Positions 47,027 through 56,136 of a DNA stretch of 64,000 nt are shown here, piece by piece. Below the pieces are notes generated by a model. That model was not told the DNA's origin and ran no database searches. It saw nothing but the letters and a program-made list of their open reading frames with translations. Every line of letters begins with the position of its first letter. Positions within the stretch are counted from its first letter, which is position 1. Both the position numbers and the translations under genes were made by a program. The stretch is from Chitinimonas viridis (GTDB lineage: Bacteria > Pseudomonadota > Gammaproteobacteria > Burkholderiales > Chitinimonadaceae), in NCBI RefSeq assembly GCF_030409555.1, contig NZ_JAUFPU010000005.1:124001-188000 (forward strand), written 5' to 3'.

Positions 47027-47857
47027 TCACCCCCGCTGAAAACCCCGCCGATACTGCTCCGGCGTCGTCCCCGCCAAGCGCTGGAACATGGCGATAAAGG
47101 CCGAAGCCGTGCTGTAGCCGAGATCGAATGCGATCTGCTGTATGGTGCGGCCCGCCTCCAGCGCCTCGATGGCCCGCAGAAAGCGCAATCGCTGGCGCCA
47201 TTCGCCCAGGCTCATGCCCAGCTCACGCTGGCAATGCCGGGCCAGGGTGCGCTCGGTGGCATGCACCTGGCGCGCCCATTCAGCCAATGAGCGGTTATCG
47301 CCGGGCTCGGCCTGCAGGCCATCCAGCACGGCGGCCAGTGCCGGCGTTTCAGCAAATGGCAGGTAGCGCACCTCGCTCCGCGCCAGCGCCAGCTGGTCCA
47401 CCAGCACCTGGGCCAGCCGCAGGTCGGCATCGTCTACCGGCACTTTCACATCGCGCTCGGCAAAGTCTGCCAGTATCGCCTTCAGTATGGGGCTGATCAC
47501 CAGGGTACAGGCCTGCTCGGGCAGGCCTACGCAATGAGGCAGCGCCAGGTAGACCGAGCGGTAGACCACGGCGTAGCGGTTGTAGCAACTATGCAGGGCA
47601 TTTGGCGGTATCCAGACCGCGTATTGCGGCGGCGATAGAAAGCGGCGGCCGGCGATTTCCAGCTGCATCACCCCGTGGGCTACATAGTTGAGCTGCCCCC
47701 AATCATGGCTATGCGGCGCCGAATGAGTTTCAGCACCGAACTCATCATGGCGGAAATAAACCGGCGCAGGCAGCTCGGCAAAATCCGGCACCCGCAGATA
47801 CTGACGCGTCATCACCCCACCCAACCGCATGGTCTGTCTTGAAATCATTGTATCCAT
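47027..47857 (-). CDS. AraC family transcriptional regulator
   Basis: A 276-residue protein. The N-terminal cupin-type sensing domain (about residues 18-100) has HSAPHSHDWGQLNYVAHGVM and WIPPNALHSCYN. The C-terminal double helix-turn-helix (about 185-275) shows SLAEWARQVHATERTLARHC and IQQIAFDLGYSTASAFIAMF with the family tail GTTPEQYRRGF. It points away from the biosynthetic operon that starts 480 bases to its right and could regulate it, but no site links them. Confidence 0.9.
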   Translation of the reverse strand: MDTMISRQTMRLGGVMTRQYLRVPDFAELPAPVYFRHDEFGAETHSAPHSHDWGQLNYVAHGVMQLEIAGRRFLSPPQYAVWIPPNALHSCYNRYAVVYRSVYLALPHCVGLPEQACTLVISPILKAILADFAERDVKVPVDDADLRLAQVLVDQLALARSEVRYLPFAETPALAAVLDGLQAEPGDNRSLAEWARQVHATERTLARHCQRELGMSLGEWRQRLRFLRAIEALEAGRTIQQIAFDLGYSTASAFIAMFQRLAGTTPEQYRRGFQRG

Positions 47858-48338
47858 CTACTCAGACACCATCGACCGGCTACAAATCCACACTCACTTA
47901 GTACCGTACAAACATATTACAAATAAATTAGAGTACAAGCTCAACGCTGAGCAGCCGTAGCAAACGTAGCCACGCTATACGACCACCACCACCTCAGCGC
48001 CATAAACTCAAAAATCATCTAAAAACATAGAAATACGTCAAACACAGCCGCCCAACGGTACCCTAATCGGGTATTTTTTGCGTCTATTTAGCAACAATCA
48101 TAAATAACAGTACGAAAATTCCTCCACTGCGCTAGGGATATCCCATATATTCGCCCCGCATTGCGGGCACCGGATTTCCTAAGGTCATCAGGTAGCAGGC
48201 AGCAAAAGCCACAGCAAGTGGTAGCAAAAATGAAGTGCACGGTCTGAAACCAGCCTTGGACAGAATGCTTTCTGTTCATGGATACGTCTCTGATTAGATA
48301 GCACAAAAGAACGAATAATATATTCAAGAGGAACGAGG
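47858..48338. other. AT-rich intergenic region upstream of the biosynthetic operon
   Basis: About 480 bases, distinctly AT-richer than the flanks, between the divergent AraC gene and the operon. It must hold the operon promoter. TAATAT at 48316-48321 is a possible -10, with only a weak -35 (TTAGAT at 48294-48299). GAGGAACGAGG before the ATG at 48339 is a strong ribosome site. No credible gene is seen. Confidence 0.55.
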
Positions 48339-49643
48339 ATGCAGTACGATTCCGCTCGCCCTGAGGATGCCATTGCGGCCCTCAGTACGGCTGCGACGGC
48401 AGCCGAAGTCTCGTCCAAGGCAACCATGGACCGCCTGGTTGATTGGGCTCAAGCGCCTACCCGATGCGAATTTCCCTATCTCGCCATCGTCGACGCCTAC
48501 CATTGCGTCGGGAAGCACTTTGTGTCACCGGATTTGCTGGCCGCTCTCAACACTGCCCGCACCGTACTTGACCAACTCGACCCGCCGGCGGCCGCACCTA
48601 TTCGCGCCTTCCTCAATATGGCGCTGGATAAGTACGACGGCACCTACGACTATCGCTCCTACATCGCGCTAGACCTGCTGCCCCTGCCGCGCGAAACCAT
48701 CTTGCTGGACGAGCAGATCGATCCTCAGGCAAGGTTGGATCGCCTGGTATTCCTACTAGTGATTGATCTCGCACGCTTCGAGATCGACGCCTTTGAGGGC
48801 AAGGCGCGTTGGCTGCCCAAGCTACCGACCAACGAGCAGACCATGCAGACCCGCTGCGCGCGGACACTCAAGGCCTTGCAACCCTACCTCCAGCGCCTGG
48901 GCTTGGCCGATTTGGTTGAAAGCATTCCGCCCGCATCCCGGATGGCGACGCTGTGCAACCTCACCCAACAGATGATGAGCCCAGAAGAGCGCCTGTACCT
49001 GCAGCTCACCAATGTACCCGTATCACTTGTTCACGACGAGTACATGTTTATCCGCACTCTGCAGACCTTCGAGACCGTCTTTGTCTGGGTGTCGGCCAAA
49101 TTGCGTCTCGCCATCGAGGTAGGGGTAAACAATCTCGACAGCGCCATCCAGTACCTGGACGATTGCGCGCGCCACCTGCAAGAGGCCGCCCCCTTCTTTC
49201 ACGTGCTATCCACGCTGAAGGTCGAATCGTTTGCCGATTTCCGCACCTACACCGAGGGCGCCAGCGCCATCCAGTCGCGCAGCTACAAGCGCGTGGAGTC
49301 GCTATGCAGCAAACCCAGCCCTGAGCGCCTGCACTCCATCGCCTACGACTCGGTGCCCGATGTACAGCAACAGGTACAGGCAGGCGGCGGCACGCTCAAC
49401 GACCTCTACCTGGCAATCCAGGCATCAGGCCGGAGCCCCGAAGATGCAACTCGCTTGGCCGATGCCATGCAGCGGTTCGAATCAACCCTGCTGCAATGGC
49501 GTCGTTCGCACTACGGTATCGCCCTGACCATGCTGGGCAAGGGTACCGGTACCGGCTACACCGCCGGCACCCCCTACCTCGACGAGGTCCGCAATCTACC
49601 CGTATTCACCGCACTCAATGCGGCGGCAAGCATAGAAGGATAA
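48339..49643 (+). CDS. IDO/TDO-superfamily heme protein (PrnB/DUF1864-like)
   Basis: A 434-residue, mostly helical protein. The C-terminal pattern LLQWRRSHYGIALTMLGKG with GTGTGYTAGTPYLDEVR matches the heme-binding end of the indoleamine/tryptophan dioxygenase superfamily; His391 would be the proximal heme ligand. FIRTLQTFETVFVWV (near residue 235) fits a pocket helix. PrnB of pyrrolnitrin synthesis is a member of this superfamily that rearranges chlorotryptophan. The substrate here is presumably an indole or other aromatic compound, by inference. It is the first gene of the operon, with the monooxygenase gene two bases downstream. Confidence 0.7.
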   Translation: MQYDSARPEDAIAALSTAATAAEVSSKATMDRLVDWAQAPTRCEFPYLAIVDAYHCVGKHFVSPDLLAALNTARTVLDQLDPPAAAPIRAFLNMALDKYDGTYDYRSYIALDLLPLPRETILLDEQIDPQARLDRLVFLLVIDLARFEIDAFEGKARWLPKLPTNEQTMQTRCARTLKALQPYLQRLGLADLVESIPPASRMATLCNLTQQMMSPEERLYLQLTNVPVSLVHDEYMFIRTLQTFETVFVWVSAKLRLAIEVGVNNLDSAIQYLDDCARHLQEAAPFFHVLSTLKVESFADFRTYTEGASAIQSRSYKRVESLCSKPSPERLHSIAYDSVPDVQQQVQAGGGTLNDLYLAIQASGRSPEDATRLADAMQRFESTLLQWRRSHYGIALTMLGKGTGTGYTAGTPYLDEVRNLPVFTALNAAASIEG

Positions 49644-49648
49644 AGGTG

Positions 49649-51259
49649 GTGACCTTGACTAGCCATACATCGCGCGTGGGCATCGTTGGCGCAGGCCCTG
49701 TGGGCCTGACCCTGGCGGCTCGCCTTGCCACGCAGGGCATCCCCAGCATTGTGCTCGACAAATCGCCCCATTTGATGCCCAAGGGGTCCAAGGCTTGCCT
49801 GATCCAGGGTGACGTGCTGGAAGTACTCGACAAGATCGGATGCGCAGACCGCATCGCAGAAGAGGGCATCCATTGGAGAGTGGCCCATACCTATATCAAA
49901 GATGTAGAAATGATTACCCAAACCTACCCTGAGCGCGTGGGGTTTGGTCAGTTCGTCAATATCTCTCAATACCGCATCGAACAGGAGCTGCTGGCCTATG
50001 TCGAGCAGAGTCCGCTAACAGAGGTGCGCTGGTCGCACGAGGTAACCGCAGTAGCGCAGCATGATGGCTACGTTGGCATCTCTGTCACCACGCCCGAGGG
50101 AGACCAGACGCTCACCTTTGACTATCTGGTCGCCTGCGATGGCGTACGCAGCAAGCTGCGCGACCTCACCGGAGTCGAGTTCACGGGCTACACCCACCAG
50201 GATCGCTTCCTTATCACCGATATCCGCGCCAACATCCCACGCACCAAGGAGCGGCATTTCTTCTTCGACTCACGCTTCAATCCTGGCCGCCAGCTGGTAA
50301 TGCATCCCCAACCGGACAATATCTGGCGTATCGACTGGCAGCTCGCACCCGGCGCCGACATCGACAAGGAGCAGGCCGATGGGCGCCTCGACGCCCGCAT
50401 CCGCAAGGTCATCGGCGACATTCCCTACAAGATCGAGTGGCTGAGCACCTACCGCTTCAACCAGCGGGTAGTGGAGCGATTCAAGCTTGGCCGCATCTTT
50501 TTTGCCGGCGATGCCGCCCATTCTCTGCCTCCGTATGGCTCACGCGGCATGAACAGCGGCATCCAAGATGCTGACAACCTGTCCTGGAAGCTGGCTTACG
50601 TGCTCGATGGCAAGGCCGACGAGCGCCTGCTCGACAGCTATCACGATGAACGCTATCCGGCCGCGGTGGAAAACCTGCGGGTCACCGAGGCCACCATGAG
50701 ATTCATGGCACCTCCCACGCGCTGGGAGCGCCTGCGCCGCAGCGCCATCTTCCAGTTGGCGGTCCCCTTCAAGGGCATACGCAGACTGGTAGATCACGGG
50801 AAGATGGCCGAACCATTTGTGTATGAAAACGGCACACTCTACTCACATGCCGCCAACCACCCTCTGGTTGGGCAGTTCGCCCCCGACGGCAGCATCTACC
50901 TGGATGGCACCAGGTCACGCCTACGCAAACTGTTTGGCGATGGGTTCGTTTGCCTGTTCTTCGGCACGCAGGCGGAGTCGGATGCGTTCTCGGCCATGAC
51001 TCGGCAATTGCCAGTCCCGGTACCGCTAAAGTACGTGCTGACCCATACCAAGGGCACGCCCCCGCCTTCGGCAGACGATGGCACCACCGTAGCGGCTTAC
51101 GACGACATCCTGTTCTACCGCAAGTTTTACACCGGTGAACCGGCCTGGTACCTGATACGGCCAGATGGCCACATCGCTACACGGGGCGCGCTGAACGACG
51201 CCTTGCGACTCAGAGAAGCTGTGCTGCACTCATCAGCTTGCTTGCCGACGACGCACTGA
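49649..51259 (+). CDS. FAD-dependent aromatic monooxygenase (MhpA/class A type)
   Basis: About 536 residues from a GTG at 49649 (or the adjacent GTG at 49646), five to eight bases after AAGGA. A longer frame reading back into the preceding gene is spurious. The Rossmann motif VGIVGAGPVGLTLA is at residues 10-23, the DG motif in YLVACDGVRSKLRDLTG, and the second FAD motif in GRIFFAGDAAHSLPPYGSRG. A thioredoxin-like C-terminal domain follows, as in MhpA, PheA and TfdB. It should hydroxylate an aromatic ring using NAD(P)H and oxygen. In context the substrate may be an indole, kynurenine or anthranilate-type intermediate. Confidence 0.88.
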   Translation: MTLTSHTSRVGIVGAGPVGLTLAARLATQGIPSIVLDKSPHLMPKGSKACLIQGDVLEVLDKIGCADRIAEEGIHWRVAHTYIKDVEMITQTYPERVGFGQFVNISQYRIEQELLAYVEQSPLTEVRWSHEVTAVAQHDGYVGISVTTPEGDQTLTFDYLVACDGVRSKLRDLTGVEFTGYTHQDRFLITDIRANIPRTKERHFFFDSRFNPGRQLVMHPQPDNIWRIDWQLAPGADIDKEQADGRLDARIRKVIGDIPYKIEWLSTYRFNQRVVERFKLGRIFFAGDAAHSLPPYGSRGMNSGIQDADNLSWKLAYVLDGKADERLLDSYHDERYPAAVENLRVTEATMRFMAPPTRWERLRRSAIFQLAVPFKGIRRLVDHGKMAEPFVYENGTLYSHAANHPLVGQFAPDGSIYLDGTRSRLRKLFGDGFVCLFFGTQAESDAFSAMTRQLPVPVPLKYVLTHTKGTPPPSADDGTTVAAYDDILFYRKFYTGEPAWYLIRPDGHIATRGALNDALRLREAVLHSSACLPTTH

Positions 51260-51305
51260 CGACTGTTGCCGCACAACACAAACCAATAAATGACTGGAGG
51301 AATCC

Positions 51306-52229
51306 ATGAGCGGAAACACCCCCGCTTATGCCTGGCTGAACGGCACCATCGTTCCTTGGGATCAATGCTTGATCCATGCGCGCACTCAAGGCGCGTTCTG
51401 GGGAGCGAACGCCTTTGAGGGCGTGCGCGCCTACTGGAACAACAGTGACCGGCAGCTCTATATCTACCGGCTGGAAGACCATATCGCACGCCTGCGTGCC
51501 TCCATGCATTGCCTGGACATGCCGCAAACCTATAGCGATACCGAAATCACTGCAGCCATCCTGGAGCTGCTCCGGGCCAATCGTTACGAAGAAGACGTGC
51601 ATATCGTCATCGTTCCCTACTTCGCCATGGGTCGTAACTTTGATCCACTGTGCCACACCGAAGATACGGGCATGCACATCACCGTCCTGCCCATGCCCCG
51701 CTCGCCGCGCTATCACCAGGGGGCAAAGGCAGGTATCTCCAGTTGGCGCCGCATCAGCGACGACACCATGCCACCCCGCATCAAGACTGGGGCTAATTAT
51801 CACAATAGCCGGCTGGCTCAGCATGAGGCGGTCCGCAATGGCCATGACACGGCGATCCTGCTCAACCACAGGGCAACCGTAGCCGAGTGTCCCGGATCCT
51901 GCCTCGCCATCTACCGTGACGGCGTGCTCTCCACGCCGCCGGGTACCAGCGGTGTGCTGGAGGGTATCACCATCAATGCCGTAGCACGGCTGACCGCCGA
52001 GCACCTGCCCCTGCGTTTTGAACGACGCGAGATCGACCGCACCGAGCTGTATCTGGCCGACGAGGTACTGACTTGCGGCACCTTGGCTGAGATCCAGCCC
52101 ATTGTCTCTGTGGACGGCAAGGCCATAGGCAAGGGCCAACCCGGCCCAACCACCAGGATGCTTCAGGAGCTGTACGAGGCCGAGGTCAGGCTGAACCCGA
52201 CCGAAAAGTACAGCTTGGCTGTGTACTGA
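51306..52229 (+). CDS. Class IV (BCAT-like) aminotransferase
   Basis: A 307-residue PLP fold-type IV enzyme. GANAFEGVRAYWN (residues 33-45) and PPRIKTGANYHNS with the PLP lysine Lys160 are classic branched-chain aminotransferase positions. ATVAECPGSCLAIYRDG and DEVLTCGTLAEIQPI complete the site. It lies in a biosynthetic operon rather than with ilv genes, so it probably aminates or deaminates a pathway keto or amino acid. RBS GGAGG lies six bases before the ATG. Confidence 0.9.
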   Translation: MSGNTPAYAWLNGTIVPWDQCLIHARTQGAFWGANAFEGVRAYWNNSDRQLYIYRLEDHIARLRASMHCLDMPQTYSDTEITAAILELLRANRYEEDVHIVIVPYFAMGRNFDPLCHTEDTGMHITVLPMPRSPRYHQGAKAGISSWRRISDDTMPPRIKTGANYHNSRLAQHEAVRNGHDTAILLNHRATVAECPGSCLAIYRDGVLSTPPGTSGVLEGITINAVARLTAEHLPLRFERREIDRTELYLADEVLTCGTLAEIQPIVSVDGKAIGKGQPGPTTRMLQELYEAEVRLNPTEKYSLAVY

Positions 52230-52254
52230 CCGTCGCCAACCAAGCGAAAGTGCC

Positions 52255-53022
52255 ATGAAAAACGAACCGATACTGACCCAGTTGGCCAGCCAACTGACCC
52301 AGAAGCAAATCCGGGTAGTCGACCTGACAGCACCACTGTCTGCCGACACACCCGTCATTCGCCTGCCCGCCGAACGCGGTCAACCCTGGGCCTTCCGCCT
52401 TGACGTGATCAGCCGCTACGACGAGAAAGGACAAGAGGTGTATTGGAACAACATCTCCATGTCCGAGCATACCGGAACGCACTTTGACGCTCCGGTGCAT
52501 TGGATTACCGGACGTGAGTACGCCGATGTATCACAAGTACCCGTACAGGATCTGGTCGCTCCTGCCATCGTGATCGATATGTCTGGGCAGATCGATACAC
52601 CCGACTTCCTGCTTGAACGCCATCATGTTGAAGCATGGTGTGATAGGCACGGTCCCCTGCCCGAGGGTGGCTGGCTGCTCTACCGTACCGGTTGGGATGC
52701 ACGGGATCACGACGTGGAAGCCTTCCTCAATGCAGGCCATACGCCGGGAATCAGCGTCGAGTGCGCGCGCTGGCTAGCGCAAGACACACCCATCATGGGC
52801 ATAGGCGTAGAGACAGTGGGCACCGATGCCGGCCAGGCCAAACACATGAATCCTGCCTACCCCGTTCACTGGTTCATGCATGGCGCCAGGAAATATGGCT
52901 TGACCCAGCTCAAGAACCTCAAGCACCTGCCACCCACCGGCGCCGTTGTCGTGGTGTCCCCACTACCCATAGTCGGCGGTTCGGGCAGTCCTTGCCGAGC
53001 CTACGCCCTGGTCTCTGCCTAA
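52255..53022 (+). CDS. Cyclase family / kynurenine formamidase-like metal hydrolase
   Basis: A 255-residue protein. The metal-binding motif EHTGTHFDAPVHW (residues 71-83) is the HxGTHxDxPxH signature of the KynB/cyclase family; a further conserved histidine lies in VHWFMHGARKYG. Bacterial kynurenine formamidases hydrolyse N-formylkynurenine, and other members open or form rings of acyl-amide substrates. Its place with a TDO-like and a kynureninase-like gene favours formamidase-type chemistry. Confidence 0.85.
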   Translation: MKNEPILTQLASQLTQKQIRVVDLTAPLSADTPVIRLPAERGQPWAFRLDVISRYDEKGQEVYWNNISMSEHTGTHFDAPVHWITGREYADVSQVPVQDLVAPAIVIDMSGQIDTPDFLLERHHVEAWCDRHGPLPEGGWLLYRTGWDARDHDVEAFLNAGHTPGISVECARWLAQDTPIMGIGVETVGTDAGQAKHMNPAYPVHWFMHGARKYGLTQLKNLKHLPPTGAVVVVSPLPIVGGSGSPCRAYALVSA

Positions 53023-53048
53023 TCCCCTACCCAGATAGCGAATCCACC

Positions 53049-54152
53049 ATGGTTGATCTCACCAAGATTCTAAAACCCGGCGTTCATTTGACCGAGCGCC
53101 GCAACTTCCGCGAGAAGCTCGCCACCCGCAAAGACTACCTGCGTCTCGATCTGAACGAGAACCTGAGCGAGCTTAGCCCGGAGTTGTTCAACGACATGAT
53201 GTCGACAGTCCAGCCCGGCACCTTCACCGCCTATCCGGATCTGGGTCCCATCTATAGCCGTATGGCTACCCATGTCGGCGTCAGCGAAGACCAGATTGTG
53301 CTCACCAATGGTTCCGACATGGGTATCAAATCCATCTTCGACGCCTGCATCGAGCGGGGAGACCATATCGTCCTGCACGATCCCTATTTCCTTATGTACG
53401 AGCGCTATGCCCAGTTTTTCGAGGCAGAGCTTGAGGCCGTACCGGTCTGCCTGGATTGGCGCCCAGATTGCGAGGCCATGCTAAGCCGGGTGAATGAACG
53501 CACCAAGATGGTGGTGGTGGAAGAGCCCAGCGGCAATCTCGGCACAGGTCTGACCGCCGAGGAGCTTGAGCATATGGCCGCCGAACTGGCGCGCAAGAAC
53601 GTCCTGCTGGTCATTGATGAAGCCTATATGTACTGCGAGCGCCAACACAGCCCTCACCTGCCCCTGTTGGAGAAGTACGGCAACGTCATTCTGGTACGCA
53701 CCATGTCCAAGGCCTATGGCCTGGCCGGTGCCCGCCTCGGCGTCCTGATCTCCAGCCCGGCCATCGCCCGCGAGTTGTACAAGGTTCGCTCTCTGTACGA
53801 GATCAGTGGCATCACCGCCAACGTCACCGAATGGCACCTGAACCACCCCGAGGTATTGGCCGAGTACCAGGCAACCCTACGCGAGGGCAAGCGCTATCTG
53901 GAGAAGGAATGTGCCCGCCTGGGCATCAACTTCAAGGATACGCCTGCCAACTTCGTGATCATGGAGGTAGACCCAGGTCAGCACACCGCCGACTACAGCG
54001 CGCGCCTCAAGGAAAAACGCATCCTTATCGGCAAGCCTTATTCCTTGCCTCATCTGCTGGGCTGGGCCCGTATTACCGTGGGCACGCCTGCCCAATGCCG
54101 CCAGCTGGTAGAAGCCATGGAGGCATTGATACTGGAGCGCGAGGCAGCCTAG
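53049..54152 (+). CDS. Class I/II (HisC-like) aminotransferase
   Basis: About 367 residues from the ATG at 53049 (MVDLTKILKPGVHLTERRNF). The frame is open far upstream, but that part is antiphase to the cyclase gene and has no family sequence. LDLNENLSELSPELF and LTNGSDMGIKSIFDACI are HisC-like, VLLVIDEAYMY holds the PLP aspartate, and RTMSKAYGLAGARLG holds the PLP lysine Lys221. No other histidine genes are present, so it is a pathway-specific transaminase. Confidence 0.9.
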   Translation: MVDLTKILKPGVHLTERRNFREKLATRKDYLRLDLNENLSELSPELFNDMMSTVQPGTFTAYPDLGPIYSRMATHVGVSEDQIVLTNGSDMGIKSIFDACIERGDHIVLHDPYFLMYERYAQFFEAELEAVPVCLDWRPDCEAMLSRVNERTKMVVVEEPSGNLGTGLTAEELEHMAAELARKNVLLVIDEAYMYCERQHSPHLPLLEKYGNVILVRTMSKAYGLAGARLGVLISSPAIARELYKVRSLYEISGITANVTEWHLNHPEVLAEYQATLREGKRYLEKECARLGINFKDTPANFVIMEVDPGQHTADYSARLKEKRILIGKPYSLPHLLGWARITVGTPAQCRQLVEAMEALILEREAA

Positions 54153-54232
54153 GTACCCCGCTTGCGCCCCAGCTATTCCCAATCAAGGGCCGGCCCAGCC
54201 GGCTCGAACACCACCTTACGACTGGAAAAAAT

Positions 54233-54724
54233 ATGTCCGAAATCAAGCGCTCCAACCCTGTCGGCATCAATCACCTCTCCCTGGAAGTGGGCAATATCGC
54301 CGAAGCCATCGCCTTCTACAGCGGCTTTCTGAACCTGAACGTGGTTTACGAAGACCAGGCTTCCACCCCCATCCCCCGTGAAGAACTGGCCTCACTGGAA
54401 ATGGGTGACCAGTTCATTGCCTTGACGCGTGGCGACACCCGCGCCGCCGACCGCGACCGGCATTTTGGCCTGGTAGTGGACGATAAGGAATTGGTACGCG
54501 AAAACCTGGAACGCATGGGTGTGGAGATATTGCCAGGCTCAACCATGAGCTTTCTGGACCCATGGGGTAATCGCATCGAGATCGTCACCTACTCCAAGAT
54601 TCTGTTCGGTAAGAGCGACCCCATCCTCGAAACCATGGGCCTGGGCGGCCTCGCCAAGAGCGAGCGCACCATCGAGCGCATGCGTGCCAAGGGCTTCCTG
54701 CATACCGAACCAACACCGAACTAA
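54233..54724 (+). CDS. VOC (glyoxalase/dioxygenase) family protein
   Basis: About 163 residues from the ATG at 54233 (MSEIKRSNPVGINHLSLEVG). The beta-alpha-beta-beta-beta modules carry the metal-site histidine in GINHLSLEV, the helix EAIAFYSGFLNL, a histidine in RDRHFGLVVDD and a glutamate in DPWGNRIEIVTYS: the canonical VOC metal set. It could be a ring-modifying enzyme or a resistance protein binding the product. An intra-operon hairpin follows it. Confidence 0.85.
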   Translation: MSEIKRSNPVGINHLSLEVGNIAEAIAFYSGFLNLNVVYEDQASTPIPREELASLEMGDQFIALTRGDTRAADRDRHFGLVVDDKELVRENLERMGVEILPGSTMSFLDPWGNRIEIVTYSKILFGKSDPILETMGLGGLAKSERTIERMRAKGFLHTEPTPN

Positions 54725-54728
54725 GTCC

Positions 54729-54753
54729 CACAGGGCTGACCACCAGCCCTGTG
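54729..54753 (+). other. Intra-operon hairpin after the VOC gene
   Basis: Perfect 10-base arms CACAGGGCTG and CAGCCCTGTG around ACCAC. No T tract follows, so it may stabilise the upstream mRNA or partly reduce transcription into the ATP-grasp genes. The 85-base gap is the longest within the operon. Confidence 0.5.
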
Positions 54754-54809
54754 TCTGTACCAGGCTTACTGCTAGAGGCAGGCCTTGAACTCCTCACCGA
54801 ATAGATCCG

Positions 54810-56108
54810 ATGGCTAAGAGAATCGCATACATACACCCTTCGTTTTATGTCCCGTATATCTTCGAATCAGCCGAGCGCAACGATGTCGAGTTCGTGGTGA
54901 TCCTGCCCCCGGGCGAAGTGGTACAGAACGAATATCCTTGCGTGACGGCTTATGAAACCCTGCCGCTCTATACAGACCCCGAAGCTGCCCATCACGGGAT
55001 AGCCGAGCTACATGCGCGGTGGCAATTCGACGGCATCATGACCATCAAGGAATCCTGCATGGTCTGGACGGCCGAGGCCGCAGGTAGGCTAGGCCTGCCG
55101 GGCATCGACCCGGAAGCGGCCAAAGCGGCTCGGGACAAGGGCACAATGCGCCAACGCTTCAAGCAGGCAGGCTTGGTCACGCCGAAATTCGCCGTCATCT
55201 CCGGCATGGCGGAAATCGAACTATGCCGCGAGATGGCCTTCCCCTTCATCGTCAAGCCCGCTTCTGGCTATAACAGCGATGGAGTACAGCTGGTTGCCAA
55301 TCAAGATGAGCTGGAAAAAGCGATCCAGGTTGTCGAGCGGCTCAATGCCGATATCTACCACAAGGTATCCTGGCACGACGGCCAGAACTTCTCCAATGTG
55401 GTAGTGGAAGAGTTCATCGAAGGCGGCGAGTACGTGGTTGAACTGTTTGCCCTGGACGGCAACGTGGTTGCACTCAACTGTGGCTACAAGGGCCATCCTG
55501 CCGGGCCATATTTCGAGGAGACGGTCTATCTGAGTCCTCCTGCCCTGCCACAGGAGAAAATCCGCGAAATCCAATCAGCTGCCATAGGCGGCATGCGCGC
55601 CCTGGGCTTGCAAAACGGCCCCGGTCATTGCGAGCTTCGCCTCAATCACCTGGGCCAGCCTGTCATCCTGGAGATAGGTGCACGCATAGGCGGTTCAGGT
55701 TGTGCCCATTTCAATGTCGAAGGCTCCACCGACATCGACTTCTCCAACCTTTGGTTCTCCTATCTTACCGGCGCACCCAAGTCCAGCTACTGGCCACCCA
55801 TCGCGTCCAACACCGGCAAGGCCGCCAGTAGCTGGATCCTGCCTCTGGGTGGCAACGGGCTGCTGCATTCCATAGACGGGCTCGACCAAGTGCGTCAGCA
55901 CCCCGACTGCGAACGGGTACTGATGTTCGCCCAGATCGGCAAACATTACCGACCCTACCCCAATTTCGACGGATTCCTGGCCATCGTCTTTGGCCAGCAC
56001 GCCAGTACCCAGGCCGGTGAGGAGTTCTTCGACTTTCTTGAGCGCACCCTCAAGGTGAACTGGGATCCCGCACCAGCAGTGCAGCCGACCGAGTTGGCCG
56101 AGGCCTGA
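54810..56108 (+). CDS. ATP-grasp ligase 1
   Basis: A 432-residue ATP-grasp protein. The pre-ATP-grasp domain covers about residues 1-110; the nucleotide loop is PFIVKPASGYNSDGV (about 145-160), VVVEEFIEGGEYVVE supplies hinge and base contacts, and GPGHCELRL and ILEIGARIGGSG supply the metal Glu/Asn-type residues. It resembles L-amino-acid ligases of the BacD type, which join amino acids through acyl phosphates. The upstream ribosome site is weak. It is followed 28 bases later by a second ATP-grasp gene. Confidence 0.87.
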   Translation: MAKRIAYIHPSFYVPYIFESAERNDVEFVVILPPGEVVQNEYPCVTAYETLPLYTDPEAAHHGIAELHARWQFDGIMTIKESCMVWTAEAAGRLGLPGIDPEAAKAARDKGTMRQRFKQAGLVTPKFAVISGMAEIELCREMAFPFIVKPASGYNSDGVQLVANQDELEKAIQVVERLNADIYHKVSWHDGQNFSNVVVEEFIEGGEYVVELFALDGNVVALNCGYKGHPAGPYFEETVYLSPPALPQEKIREIQSAAIGGMRALGLQNGPGHCELRLNHLGQPVILEIGARIGGSGCAHFNVEGSTDIDFSNLWFSYLTGAPKSSYWPPIASNTGKAASSWILPLGGNGLLHSIDGLDQVRQHPDCERVLMFAQIGKHYRPYPNFDGFLAIVFGQHASTQAGEEFFDFLERTLKVNWDPAPAVQPTELAEA

Positions 56109-56136
56109 GCCACACCACGCGTACAGAGGAAACACC

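Noticed and set aside
48088-48327. Minus-strand frame in the AT-rich spacer before the biosynthetic operon
   Set aside because: Cys- and Phe-rich chance translation without a ribosome site, family resemblance or coupling to a neighbour.
52692-53048. N-terminal extension of the HisC-like aminotransferase
   Set aside because: It overlaps the cyclase gene out of frame and has no family sequence; the ATG at 53049 gives the normal aminotransferase start.
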